Origin: Bacteroidetes bacterium 4572_114
Lineage (GTDB): Bacteria; Bacteroidota; Bacteroidia; Bacteroidales; 4484-276
Assembly (NCBI GenBank): GCA_002254335.1
Contig: NIVA01000035.1
Coordinates: 1-31,095 of the forward strand
Length of the DNA: 31,095 bases
Reading direction: 5' to 3'
The notes under the pieces: generated by a model
Databases searched by the model: none
The model's input: only the letters and a program-made list of their open reading frames with translations
Told to the model about the DNA's origin: nothing
Program-made: the position numbers and the translations under genes
Shown: positions 13,858 to 22,486 of the stretch, piece after piece
Layout: each line of letters opens with the position of its first letter
Position numbering within the stretch: the stretch's first letter is position 1

Positions 13858-15087
13858 ATGGAATATCAATATTTTGAGTTGGATAACGGGATTAGGGTAA
13901 TTCACAAGACTGTTCCCGGCAAGGTTGCGCACTGCGGGGTTGTGATAAATGCCGGCTCAAGGGATGAACTGTCCAATGAAGCCGGCATGGCCCATTTTAT
14001 TGAGCACATGTTATTTAAAGGTACCATCCGGCGGAAGGCATACCACATTTTAAGCCGGCTCGAAAATGTTGGCGGCGATTTAAATGCATACACCGGCAAG
14101 GAAGAAACCTTTGTATTTGCCTCGTTTCTCGACCAACATTACGCAAGGGTGCTCGAATTGTTTTCAGATATTTTGTTCAACTCAACTTTTCCGCAAAAAG
14201 AAATTAAAAAGGAAAAGGATGTGGTATTAGATGAGATAAATTCCCTTAAGGACACTCCAAACGAATTGATCTTCGATGAATTTGAAGAGTTATTGTTTAA
14301 GGGGCATCCCTTGGGGGGGTGCATACTTGGAAGCGCAAAAACCGTAAAATCATTTTCCCGGGAAGATATCCTGGGCTTTTTATCTAAGAATTATCTTTCA
14401 GGTAAAATGGTAATTGCATCGGTGGGCAGCATAAAACCTGAAAAACTTTTTGCCACTATTGAGAAGCATTTTGGTAACGTGTCTGACAAAAACGGACAAT
14501 CCAACCGCGTCCCATTCAGCGATTATCAGCGGCATACGATTATTGAAAGCAAGTCTAATTACCAGGTACATCACATGATGGGCGCAATGGCCTACGGAAT
14601 TAAAAACGACAAAAAGACAACGTTGGCCTTGCTGACCAATATTTTAGGTGGGCCGGGCATGAACTCCCGCCTCAATTTAGGGATACGCGAAAAATACGGT
14701 TATTGTTACAACATCGAGGCCCACTATCAGCCCTATTCTGATTCAGGAAGTTTTAATATTTACTTTGGTACCGACAATGGCTATTTAGAAAAATCACTCA
14801 GGCTTATTTACAAAGAACTAAAGTTGTTGAAGAACTCAAAGTTGGGGTCATTACAGTTGCACAGGGCCAAACAGCAAATTATTGGACAGATGGCCATTTC
14901 GCTGGAATCGAACCTGAGCGAAATGATCTCAATAGGAAAAAGCCATCTGTTTTACGACAGGGTGGACAGTTTTGTAGATATGATTAAAAAGGTTGAATCA
15001 ATATCTTCATCCGATCTGCTCGATGTGGCAAACGAAATTTTTGACTATCCTAACTTTGCGTCACTAACTTATACACCTGGGAAATAA
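13858..15087 (+). CDS. M16-family zinc peptidase (processing-peptidase-like)
   Basis: This 409-residue protein carries the inverted zinc motif H46-F-I-E-H50 (HxxEH), and E126 in DVVLDEINSLKD supplies the third ligand at the usual distance of 76 residues. The second half holds GGPGMNSRLNLGIREKYGYCYNIEAHYQPYSDSGSF, which carries the R/Y pair that binds substrate in M16B enzymes. The length fits a single-chain M16B peptidase of about 410-420 residues. No signal peptide is visible, so a cytoplasmic location is likely, where it would degrade small peptides. It stands alone with its own promoter and is complete. Confidence 0.92.
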   Translation: MEYQYFELDNGIRVIHKTVPGKVAHCGVVINAGSRDELSNEAGMAHFIEHMLFKGTIRRKAYHILSRLENVGGDLNAYTGKEETFVFASFLDQHYARVLELFSDILFNSTFPQKEIKKEKDVVLDEINSLKDTPNELIFDEFEELLFKGHPLGGCILGSAKTVKSFSREDILGFLSKNYLSGKMVIASVGSIKPEKLFATIEKHFGNVSDKNGQSNRVPFSDYQRHTIIESKSNYQVHHMMGAMAYGIKNDKKTTLALLTNILGGPGMNSRLNLGIREKYGYCYNIEAHYQPYSDSGSFNIYFGTDNGYLEKSLRLIYKELKLLKNSKLGSLQLHRAKQQIIGQMAISLESNLSEMISIGKSHLFYDRVDSFVDMIKKVESISSSDLLDVANEIFDYPNFASLTYTPGK

Positions 15088-15130
15088 AGAAAAGCGCAAC
15101 GACGGAGAGGTGCAGGGAATTATCGAATTC

Positions 15131-15212
15131 AACGATTTTTAGTTTAAGAAATGTGTGAACGTCAGACAAATCAAAAATCATATATTCCCGCACGTGCGGG
15201 ATCAATCTGAAA
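15131..15212. repeat. Dispersed repeat with 16-bp palindrome, copy 1
   Basis: It contains the perfect palindrome TCCCGCACGTGCGGGA (15186-15201). The preceding sequence (AACGATTTTTAG to CAAATCAAAAATCAT) matches the complement of 17241-17325 closely. It lies in front of coaD. No coding capacity. Confidence 0.75.
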
Positions 15213-15284
15213 TTATAAACTGTCGACTTTAAAGACGGACTCTAATTAATCAAATTCATTTTGTATTTATAAAAAACTGAGTTT

Positions 15285-15746
15285 ATGCAAAAGATTGCCA
15301 TTTTTCCCGGCTCCTTCGATCCCATTACCTGTGGGCATGAAAATATCATCAAACGTGCTGTTACATTATTTGATAAGATTATAGTTTCGATTGGGCAGAA
15401 TTCCGAAAAGAAAAATTATTTCACCTTAGACCAAAGGATGGTTTTCATACAAACGGTATTTCAGGATTATCCCACTGTAGTGGTTGATAAATACTCAGGG
15501 CTAACAGTTGATTACTGTAAAAAAGTTGGGGCAAATTATATTTTAAGGGGATTGCGTACTTCGGCCGACTTTGAATTTGAACGCTCCATTGGGCAGGTGA
15601 ACAAAAAACTGTACCCCTCAATAGAAACTATTTTCTTGCTGACCTTACCCGAATTTACGGCTATCAATTCCTCGGTTGTGAGAGACATACTTCGGCACGG
15701 CGGGGATGTAAGCCAGTTTATCCCCGAAGGGTTGAAGCTCAGGTGA
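15285..15746 (+). CDS. coaD: Pantetheine-phosphate adenylyltransferase
   Basis: This 153-residue protein has the usual CoaD length (about 155-165). It begins QKIAIFPGSFDPITCGHENII, the GSFDPxTxGH nucleotidyltransferase motif. It also has GLTVDYCKKVGANYILRGLRTSADFEFE, with the phosphopantetheine-binding LRGLR, and INSSVVRDILRHGGDVSQFIP, the ISSTxVRE region with N and S replacing the usual S and T. It transfers AMP from ATP to 4'-phosphopantetheine, the fourth step of coenzyme A synthesis, in the cytoplasm as a hexamer. It is an essential gene. It stands alone between two inverted copies of a dispersed repeat. Confidence 0.96.
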   Translation: MQKIAIFPGSFDPITCGHENIIKRAVTLFDKIIVSIGQNSEKKNYFTLDQRMVFIQTVFQDYPTVVVDKYSGLTVDYCKKVGANYILRGLRTSADFEFERSIGQVNKKLYPSIETIFLLTLPEFTAINSSVVRDILRHGGDVSQFIPEGLKLR

Positions 15747-16144
15747 TGGATGGCGGTAACGGATGTCGGGTGACGGACTGCTGACTGCCAACGGGTATCA
15801 AGTGATGGGTGGTGTTATGGGTTGAAAGGATTAGACGTGATTGCCCATAAAGTAACTAAATTAATTTGAAAATATCGCTAACATGTTAGCATTAGTAACT
15901 TTTTAAGAGCCTAAAATTGATTAACTATCTATACTGGCCCAGATGGGCTAATTTCATATCGTATGTTTGAAGATTAGCGTTTTAACAATTATTTCATAAT
16001 AAATGTAAAAGCCATTTATAATTTTATATACTTTTGCCGCCGAGAGTTTGAAAAAAGTTGAAGTTCTATAAAATAAAAATCTGAACATGCTTCTTTTTAC
16101 CTCTCACAGTTAATTTTTTCATTAATTTATTATTTTTTTTTATT
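15747..16144. other. Intergenic region before the RRM gene
   Basis: Bases 15747-15830 are low-complexity GGATGNCGG-type sequence, like 13750-13800. GCCC-AGAT-GGGC (15937-15948) is a small hairpin. The rest is AT-rich and contains the -7 box at 16029-16036. No gene is seen. The stretch after the box makes a leader of about 105 bases, long enough for structure-based or cold-responsive control of the RRM protein, but no motif proves this. Confidence 0.5.
16029..16036 (+). promoter_or_regulatory. Probable -7 promoter box for the RRM gene
   Basis: TACTTTTG fits TAnnTTTG. It lies 109 bases before ATG 16145. No -33 TTG at standard spacing. Confidence 0.45.
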
Positions 16145-16426
16145 ATGAACATTTTTGTAGCTAACCTGAATTTTAAAGTTCAGGAAGAAGATTTAAGAGA
16201 AACTTTTGAAACTTATGGTGAAGTTGATTCCGCAAGGATCATCACCGATCGTAACACAGGTCGTTCTAAAGGTTTTGGTTTTGTTGAGATGCCTAATTCA
16301 GATGACGCAAGCAGGGCCATTGAAGAACTGAACGACAGAGAAATGGAAGGAAGGAACTTGGTGGTCAAGGTTGCTGAAGAAAGAACAGAACAACGCCGGT
16401 TTACCAACCGCAGGCCACAGTACTAA
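16145..16426 (+). CDS. RRM-domain RNA-binding protein
   Basis: This 93-residue protein is a single RNA recognition motif. RNP2 is IFVANL (residues 3-8) and RNP1 is KGFGFVEM (residues 42-49), both with the aromatic residues that stack on RNA. A short basic tail (RRFTNRRPQY) follows. Such one-domain RRM proteins are common and abundant in Bacteroidota and cyanobacteria. In Bacteroides they act as global RNA-binding regulators; in cyanobacteria some are cold-induced. The long leader and strong terminator suggest a well-expressed single-gene unit. The RNA targets are unknown. Confidence 0.93.
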   Translation: MNIFVANLNFKVQEEDLRETFETYGEVDSARIITDRNTGRSKGFGFVEMPNSDDASRAIEELNDREMEGRNLVVKVAEERTEQRRFTNRRPQY

Positions 16427-16446
16427 TATTTGGCTTAAAATGGTTT

Positions 16447-16483
16447 AAAAAAAAGCGGGCTAATGCATTGGCCCGCTTTTTTT
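16447..16483 (+). terminator. Strong rho-independent terminator after the RRM gene
   Basis: AAAAAAAAGCGGGC (16447-16460) and GCCCGCTTTTTTT (16471-16483) form a perfect stem around TAATGCATTG, ending in a T run. The flanking A and T runs also allow it to work on the minus strand. Confidence 0.92.
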
Positions 16484-16566
16484 ATTTAACATTTTAATTA
16501 ATTACCGGACCTGAACATATTTTATTCTTTTTATTATTATTATAAACCTTATTAAATTTATCATCT

Positions 16567-17187
16567 ATGAAAACAAGATCAACGATTATTGCACTTTTTT
16601 TTGCACTGTTAATGTCCCCGGCATTGGATGCACAAGAGATGAATTACCAGGATTTCCTTGATGAAGCTAATACCAGCATTAAATCAGAGGATTATAAAGA
16701 AGCCATAAATTCGCTACAAATGGCCATTAGTGAAATTGAAAAGCTGATGATTGTACAGATACGGGAAACCTTACCTGCTGAAGTGATGGACTATAAAGCC
16801 GACCAATCAGACGATGAAAGTTCGGCCACTGCAGCCATGGGCATGTTTGGTGGGGGACTATCGGTTGAGCGTAACTATTTTAAAAATCCCGGCGACTGGG
16901 ATAATTATTTCAAACTTTCGGTGCTTGGTAATTCCCCGTTGTTGGCTTCGGTCAATATGATGCTTTCCAACTCAATGTATTTAAACAGCGCAGGTGGCAA
17001 GGTTATTAAAGTGGGGGCAAGAAAAGGTATGATGACCGATGAAGGGGAAGGGGATTTTAAATTCCAACTGCCACTAAATAGTTCACTTATTTCGGTTGAG
17101 GGTTATGGCTTTAGTTCAAGTAGTGCCTTTATGGCCGTTATAAACAAAATTAATTTCGAAGAAATTGCCAAAGCTTTAGGGGAATAA
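16567..17187 (+). CDS. Secreted protein of unknown function
   Basis: This 206-residue protein has a signal peptide (residues 1-22, ending SPALDAQ). The mature part starts with a helical segment (MNYQDFLDEANTSIKSEDYKEAINSLQMAISEIEKLM) like one TPR-type helix pair. A glycine/methionine-rich stretch (AAMGMFGGGLSVERNYF) and a beta-rich C-terminal half follow. I do not recognise a named family. It is predicted periplasmic. It is the only gene between the RRM terminator and the dispersed repeat at 17241, and appears complete. Confidence 0.75.
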   Translation: MKTRSTIIALFFALLMSPALDAQEMNYQDFLDEANTSIKSEDYKEAINSLQMAISEIEKLMIVQIRETLPAEVMDYKADQSDDESSATAAMGMFGGGLSVERNYFKNPGDWDNYFKLSVLGNSPLLASVNMMLSNSMYLNSAGGKVIKVGARKGMMTDEGEGDFKFQLPLNSSLISVEGYGFSSSSAFMAVINKINFEEIAKALGE

Positions 17188-17240
17188 AGCGGTTTGATTT
17201 TCACTCATAACATTCGTCCATAAAGTCAAATTATTTTAAT

Positions 17241-17325
17241 TTCAGATTATTCCCGCACGTGCGGGAATGTATGATTTTTGATTTGTTTGGCGTTCACATA
17301 CTTCATGAATCAAAAATCGTTAATC
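17241..17325. repeat. Dispersed repeat with 20-bp palindrome, copy 2 (inverted)
   Basis: ATTCCCGCACGTGCGGGAAT (17249-17268) is a perfect 20-bp palindrome. The following sequence through AAAAATCGTTAATC is the complement of copy 1 at 15131-15212 with scattered differences. It lies between two convergent genes and may work as a bidirectional transcript end. Confidence 0.75.
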
Positions 17326-17398
17326 TTCAAACTTGTCCGTATGGATCATAAATCAGATTTTTTGTTACTTTACTTAGGCGCATCGTAGTGTGGCTTTT

Positions 17399-18373
17399 TT
17401 AATGGTCTCGCTTATAAAGCCATTCTGCAAAGCCGATTAACCCGTTTATTTTATCTTGTGGCGCCGAAGAAGATTTGATTGCCTTCAGTGCCAGGTTGAA
17501 AAAGTTCTCCATTTCCAGGGTCGATTCTTCCTTCACTTCATATTTTTCAAAAATATCCAATACCTGGCCGATTTTTGCTGCGGCCCCCAAAGTTTTATCC
17601 TGATAAAGGCCGGCTAATTTTTTTCTGTCGGGAGGTGTTGCTTTTTCGAGGCATTTCAACAGGAGGTATGTCTTTTTGTTGGCAACGATATCCCCACCAA
17701 TACTTTTCCCGAATTTTTCTTCACTGCCAAATGCATCCAGCCAATCATCCTTAAGCTGGAAAGCCAGGCCTGTATTCACCCCAAAATCGTAAATCAAATT
17801 TGCATGTGCGGCATCGGCATTTGCTATAAGCGCACCAATTTTAAGGCTGGCTCCAAGCAGGACAGCAGTTTTTAGCCTGATCATTTCCAGGTAATCACGG
17901 ATAGTTACATCATTCCTGTTTTCAAAATCCATGTCATGTTGTTGCCCCTCGCACACCTCAATAGCAGTTTGTGTAAACGTGTTGAGAATGGCCGGCAGGT
18001 TTTTGTGGTTTCCCGATAAAATATATTTGTATGCCAGGGCAAACATGGTGTCGCCCGAAAGGATGGCAATATTGGTGTCCCACTTTTTATAAACGGTTTC
18101 ACTTCCCCGCCTTTGCTGGGCATCATCCATAATATCATCGTGGAGAAGGGTGAAGTTATGAAAAATCTCAAGCCCGATTGCAGGCCGCATGGCATCCTCA
18201 ATGTTTCCGCCAAACAAATCGCAACCTGCCAAAACAAGGACAGGGCGAAGGCGTTTGCCCCCCATGTTCAGCGCGTAATCAATGGGGTTATACAGGTTGG
18301 CCGGAGAACGTTTAAAATTTTCCAGTTTCAGAAATTCGTTGATTTTTCGTTTGTAGGCTGCCAGTTTTTCCAT
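17399..18373 (-). CDS. Polyprenyl (geranylgeranyl-type) diphosphate synthase
   Basis: This 324-residue protein is a trans-isoprenyl diphosphate synthase. It has GGKRLRP (residues 38-44), the first Asp-rich motif D79-D-I-M-D83 in LLHDDIMDDAQQRRG, GQQHDMDFENR, and the second Asp-rich motif D209-D-W-L-D213 in QLKDDWLDAFG. The enzyme condenses isopentenyl diphosphate units onto an allylic primer in the cytoplasm. The product serves quinone side chains or other isoprenoids. The first motif lacks the two-residue insert of bacterial FPP synthases, and an aromatic residue (F74) stands five positions before it. That points to a limited, GGPP-like chain length, but this is inference. The gene is complete. 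Confidence 0.93.
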   Translation of the reverse strand: MEKLAAYKRKINEFLKLENFKRSPANLYNPIDYALNMGGKRLRPVLVLAGCDLFGGNIEDAMRPAIGLEIFHNFTLLHDDIMDDAQQRRGSETVYKKWDTNIAILSGDTMFALAYKYILSGNHKNLPAILNTFTQTAIEVCEGQQHDMDFENRNDVTIRDYLEMIRLKTAVLLGASLKIGALIANADAAHANLIYDFGVNTGLAFQLKDDWLDAFGSEEKFGKSIGGDIVANKKTYLLLKCLEKATPPDRKKLAGLYQDKTLGAAAKIGQVLDIFEKYEVKEESTLEMENFFNLALKAIKSSSAPQDKINGLIGFAEWLYKRDH

Positions 18374-18525
18374 TTGATTTTAAACTTAAAGGCCGGAATG
18401 TGTGGTAATACTACAATTTTAGGATATCCGGTTAAATTAGTGCTATTCGAATTATCCTTTTTATTTTTGAAATTTGTTGTTTGGCATTATCCACTATATT
18501 CGTAGTAGAACCGAATGTTTTTCCA

Positions 18526-19389
18526 CTACCTCTCTAACAGGTTCATCAGATAACCGCCATAACCACTTTTTAGAAGGGGCTGGGCAATTTCTTCAAGCTT
18601 TGTGGCATCAATATATTTCATGCGGTATGCAATTTCTTCGATGCAACCAACCTTGAGGCCCTGCCTGTGTTCTATAACTTCAACATACTGTGATGCCTGT
18701 AATAACGACTCGAATGTACCGGTATCCAACCAGGCAGTCCCCCTGCTCAAAATGCCAACTTTTAGCTTGCCTTGTTCAAGGTAATATTTATTGACATCTG
18801 TAATTTCGTATTCGCCCCTTGCACTGGGCTTGATGTTTTTTGCGACTTCTACAACCGAGTTGTCGTAGAAATACAATCCCGGTACTGCAAAATTCGATTT
18901 GGGTTTGGCTGGTTTCTCTTCAATAGAAATTGCTTTTTGGTTTTCATCAAATTCAACAACCCCGTAACGTTCAGGGTCCGAAACGTGATATGCAAACACC
19001 ACTCCGCCATCGGGGTCATTATTTTCCTGAAGGAGGGTTTGAAACCCACTACCGTAAAAAATATTGTCGCCCAAAACGAGTGCCACCTTTTCTTTTCCAA
19101 TAAACTCCTCGCCAAGTACAAATGCCTGGGCAAGCCCGTTTGGTATTTCCTGCACTTTATAGCTGAAGTTGATGCCCAGGTGGGAACCATCGCCTAATAG
19201 TTTTTCAAAACCAGGAAGGTCTTGGGGGGTTGAAATGATCAAAATGTCACGGATGCCGGCCATCATCAATGCCGACAATGGATAATAGATCATTGGTTTG
19301 TCATAAATAGGCATCAATTGCTTGCTCAATGCCAGGGTAATGGGGTGCAGCCTGGTACCGGCGCCACCTGCGAGGATTATTCCTTTCAT
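18526..19389 (-). CDS. rfbA: Glucose-1-phosphate thymidylyltransferase
   Basis: This 287-residue protein has the usual RfbA/RmlA length. It begins MKGIILAGGAGTRLHPIT (GGxGTR nucleotide-binding loop) and continues SKQLMPIYDKPMIYYPLSALM, LVLGDNIFYGSGF, GVVEFDENQKAISIEEKP and RGTAWLDTGT, all hallmarks of the family. It makes dTDP-glucose from dTTP and glucose 1-phosphate, the first step to dTDP-rhamnose and other deoxysugars of surface polysaccharide. The other rml genes are not beside it in this window. It lies upstream of, and in the same direction as, the polyprenyl synthase gene with a 152-base gap. Confidence 0.96.
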   Translation of the reverse strand: MKGIILAGGAGTRLHPITLALSKQLMPIYDKPMIYYPLSALMMAGIRDILIISTPQDLPGFEKLLGDGSHLGINFSYKVQEIPNGLAQAFVLGEEFIGKEKVALVLGDNIFYGSGFQTLLQENNDPDGGVVFAYHVSDPERYGVVEFDENQKAISIEEKPAKPKSNFAVPGLYFYDNSVVEVAKNIKPSARGEYEITDVNKYYLEQGKLKVGILSRGTAWLDTGTFESLLQASQYVEVIEHRQGLKVGCIEEIAYRMKYIDATKLEEIAQPLLKSGYGGYLMNLLER

Positions 19390-19439
19390 AGTTGTGTGTT
19401 TTTAAATTTCTGTAAAAATGATGATTTTTTTTGATCTGG

Positions 19440-19447
19440 CAAAAATA
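19440..19447 (-). promoter_or_regulatory. Probable -7 promoter box for rfbA
   Basis: On the minus strand this reads TATTTTTG, fitting TAnnTTTG, and lies 50 bases before the rfbA start. No -33 TTG at the usual spacing was seen. Confidence 0.4.
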
Positions 19448-19507
19448 ATAAACAAAAAATGCCGTCCTCTTTTATTAAATTGTATTTCTGTGAAAATACT
19501 TGATAAA

Positions 19508-19930
19508 ATGAAGAAAATCATATTCATATCATTACTTGTGTCTTTCTACTTTTCAAGTTTGGCACAAAGCACTACAGTTCTATTTACTTTGGAAGATCGC
19601 GACCGGATTATCCGTACAGAACAGGGAATAAATTTGTTGCGCAACGAAATGAATACCAGGTTCGAAAGTATGAATGTAAAGTTCGAAAGCCAGCAGCAGC
19701 AGATTAATGACCTGAAAACTATGTTTGTATGGGGGTTTGGGGTTTTGATCAGTTTAATGTTATTTACACTTGGTTATACAATCTGGGACAGGCGCACTGC
19801 ATTAAACCCTGTATAAAAAACAACAATAAGTTTGAAAGAAAAAGTGAAAAATATAGAAAACATCCTTATAAAAGAAGCCGCTACCAACACACGGTTTGCC
19901 GAAATATTACGTACTTATGGCCTGATGTAA
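19508..19930 (+). pseudogene. Small coiled-coil membrane protein with an in-frame stop codon
   Basis: ATG 19508 gives a signal peptide (MKKIIFISLLVSFYFSSLAQS), then a heptad-like stretch (INLLRNEMNTRFESMNVKFESQQQQINDLKTMF), then a membrane helix (VWGFGVLISLMLFTLGYTIW) and DRRTALNPV. The frame stops at TAA 19814-19816. The same frame continues open to a second stop at 19928-19930, reading KTTISLKEKVKNIENILIKEAATNTRFAEILRTYGLM. That is the kind of charged helical tail that follows WDRRTAL in related proteins. A single nonsense change, for example AAA to TAA, would explain it. The 102-residue product may still be made and inserted. Start 19508 was preferred over 19418 because the signal peptide begins there. 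Function is unknown. Confidence 0.7.
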
Positions 19931-19955
19931 AACTTAGGATAAGTTTTTTGACATC

Positions 19956-19990
19956 CATCCACACACTTCATAAATTATAAATCGTTAATC
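19956..19990. repeat. Partial copy of the dispersed repeat
   Basis: CCACACACTTCATAAATTAT and the following AAATCGTTAATC match the end of copy 2 (TCACATACTTCATGAATC, AAAATCGTTAATC at 17294-17325). The palindromic half is absent. Confidence 0.5.
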
Positions 19991-20041
19991 ATAAATCATA
20001 AATTGAATAGCAGCTACTTTATAGCTATGCTCCAATTTAAC

Positions 20042-22329
20042 CTAAGCCGACCCACGTGTATCGATACCTTCTATCCTAAGTTCGTCCAATTCTATGTCTA
20101 TTTCCTCATCAAAAATTTCGAGTAGCGGTTCGCTAAATTTTTTGGTTGTAATGCGTTTATCCAAAGTGAGCAACAGCGATGGCAACAGGAAAAGATTGGA
20201 AAGCAATGCAATCAGCAACGTAAATGCAATCAGGTACCCCATGGCCTCGGTGCCACCAAAAGTTGATAATGTAAAAATGCTAAAGCCAAAGAATAGCACA
20301 ACCGACGAATAAACCATGCTGAACCCGGTTTCGCGCAGGGCATTGATTACCGAAACCTTGATGTTCCACTCGTTGAGCCTTAATTGTAAACGGTAGCGTG
20401 AAAGAAAATGGATGGCATTGTCCACCGAAATCCCCAGTGCTATGCTAAAGATCAATATGGTGGAGGGCTTGATTGAAATGGCCAGGAACCCCATCATGGC
20501 GGCTGTCATAATTTGTGGCAACAGGTTTGGTGTCATCGAAATTACAATCATCCTTGCCGAAGTAAACAGCAGTGCCATAAGTATGGAAATGGCAATCAAC
20601 GCCAATATCAAACTGGTAAGCAGGTTCTTAATCAGATATTTGGTGCCTTTTAGAAACACTACGCTGGCACCGGTAATAGTTACATTATACTTGTCGGGCG
20701 GGAAAATTGAATCAATTTTCGGGCGTAGTTCATCTTTAATCCGCTGGATATCGTTTGTCCCGATATTTGCCATCTGCACACTTATCCGTGTAACCTGCAT
20801 ACTGGTATCCACAAATGAGTTGATAATGGTACGTTTACCACTCTTCGCATCAGGCACATACCGCATAATAAAATTTTTCTCCTGACTGTTGGGCAGGCTG
20901 TACATGGCTTCATTGCCGCCATAAAATGCCTGCTTGGCAAATTTAACCACCTCCGCAACCGAAAGGGGTTTCGATAACTCTGGATACCCTGACAAGACTT
21001 CCTGCAACTGATCTATCCGTTTAATTGTGGATAGTTTAAGGACACCTCTCGGCTTTTTGGTGTCGATGGAAATTTCGAGTGGCATTACCCCTTTAAAATG
21101 TTTTTCAAGAAACATAAGGTCTTTATAAAGTGGGTCGCGATGTGGGATATCATCAACGATGTTACCAGTTGTCTTTAGAAGCGAAATCCCATAAAAGCCG
21201 ATAAGTACAAACACCACAGTTATAACATAAATTATAGTCCTGTAATTCTGTACTATAAAAACGATTTTTTCTACAATTCGGCTTACAATCCCTTTATCAA
21301 GATGGCTGGTATGTTTGGGGTGTGGCGGCGACAGAAAACTGAAAAAGATTGGTATTAGGAACAGCGTCAGTACATAAGCCATCAATATGCTGAGTGAGGC
21401 CACCACGCCAAATTCAATTAAAACCTGGTTGCCGGTAACAATAAAAGCTGCAAAACCGGCGGCAGTGGTGGCATTTGTCAAAAGGTTGGCATTGCCAATA
21501 AATATCACTACCCGGGTGAGTGATTTGATTTTGTTACCGTGTTTTATAATCTCCGAATGGTACTTGTTCAGGAGGAAAATGCAGTTTTCTACTACAATAA
21601 CAATAATAAGCGGTGGCAGGATACCTGTAAGTATTGTGATTTGATACCCAAAAACTTCAATCAGCCCCAATACCCAAACCACATTAATTATCACGATGGT
21701 CATGGTTGCAAGGACAATTTTCCAGTTTTTGAAGAATATCAACAGGATAACTGATGCAATTATCAATGCAAGTACCACAAACAACAGGAGCTCATTTTCG
21801 ATCTTTTTGGCCCTTATTGTACGGATGTAAGGAAGCCCGGAATAATGAATATCTACATCATGTTTTACTGCAAAATCATCGCCAGCAATGGCAGGGAGTA
21901 AACTTTTTCGATCAGGCTGTCGAGTTCTTCTTGCGTATCTGGCCTACCTTGAAAAACAGGTAGAAAGTCGAATTTTTTGGTGCTGTCGTTTTTGCTAAGA
22001 TAATAGAGTTTAGAAAATGACACAACCCCCTCTACCCCATTGATTGTACCAATTTTTTCGGTAAGTCCGTACCATGCATTAAATTCATCAAGTTTGTAAA
22101 CGTTGGTGTCCTGTATCCCAATAAACAGTACACTTCCATCTTCTCCAAACATTTGTTTAAATTCGCGGTAAGCAACACTTGTTGAATCGGAGGGAGGGAG
22201 CATTTGAACCATTTCGTATGACATGCTCACTCTTACGGCGTGGTACCCCATAAAAAGAGACAGTAAAGTAATGATTGCCAGGTTCCAATACCTGCGTCTA
22301 AGAATTAACCTTGCCAAATATGTCCACAT
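20042..22329 (-). pseudogene. RND-superfamily (MMPL-like) exporter, broken by internal deletion
   Basis: The gene starts at ATG 22329-22327 with one membrane helix (YWNLAIITLLSLFMGYHAV) and the periplasmic domain (MSYEMVQMLPPSDSTSVAYREFKQMFGEDG). It stops at 21865 after KVYSLPLLAMILQ. From about 21870 another frame picks up GDDFAVKHDVDIHYSGLPYIRT and continues in frame for 580 more residues with the remaining helices and second periplasmic domain, to GIDTRGSA. Relatives have roughly 50 more residues between SLP and the HDV segment, so a deletion with frameshift has occurred. Intact members have about 780-800 residues, twelve membrane helices and drive export of lipids or hydrophobic compounds by proton flow. 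The helix-rich domains remain well preserved, so the break seems recent. Confidence 0.85.
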
Positions 22330-22486
22330 GAAGATATTCTGAGTTTGGTATTATAATTGCAGTAATTTCCAACTGCATTTTTCATAAAAAAACGAGCACG
22401 AAAGTATAACTTAAATTAGAAATAGAAAAATTTTGCCAAACTTAATTCCCGTATTCCCCAAATTATCTATCAAAAATATTTTAGCC

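Noticed and set aside
15937..15948. Hairpin GCCC-AGAT-GGGC as a riboswitch or terminator
   Set aside because: The four-base stem is too weak, and there is no T run or conserved motif.
18374..18525. Small plus-strand gene between the polyprenyl synthase gene and rfbA
   Set aside because: The only frames there run into the antisense of known genes and have no recognisable start signals.
21840..21880. Programmed frameshift in the RND gene
   Set aside because: Relatives have about 50 extra residues at this point, so a deletion explains the frame change better; no slippery sequence is evident.
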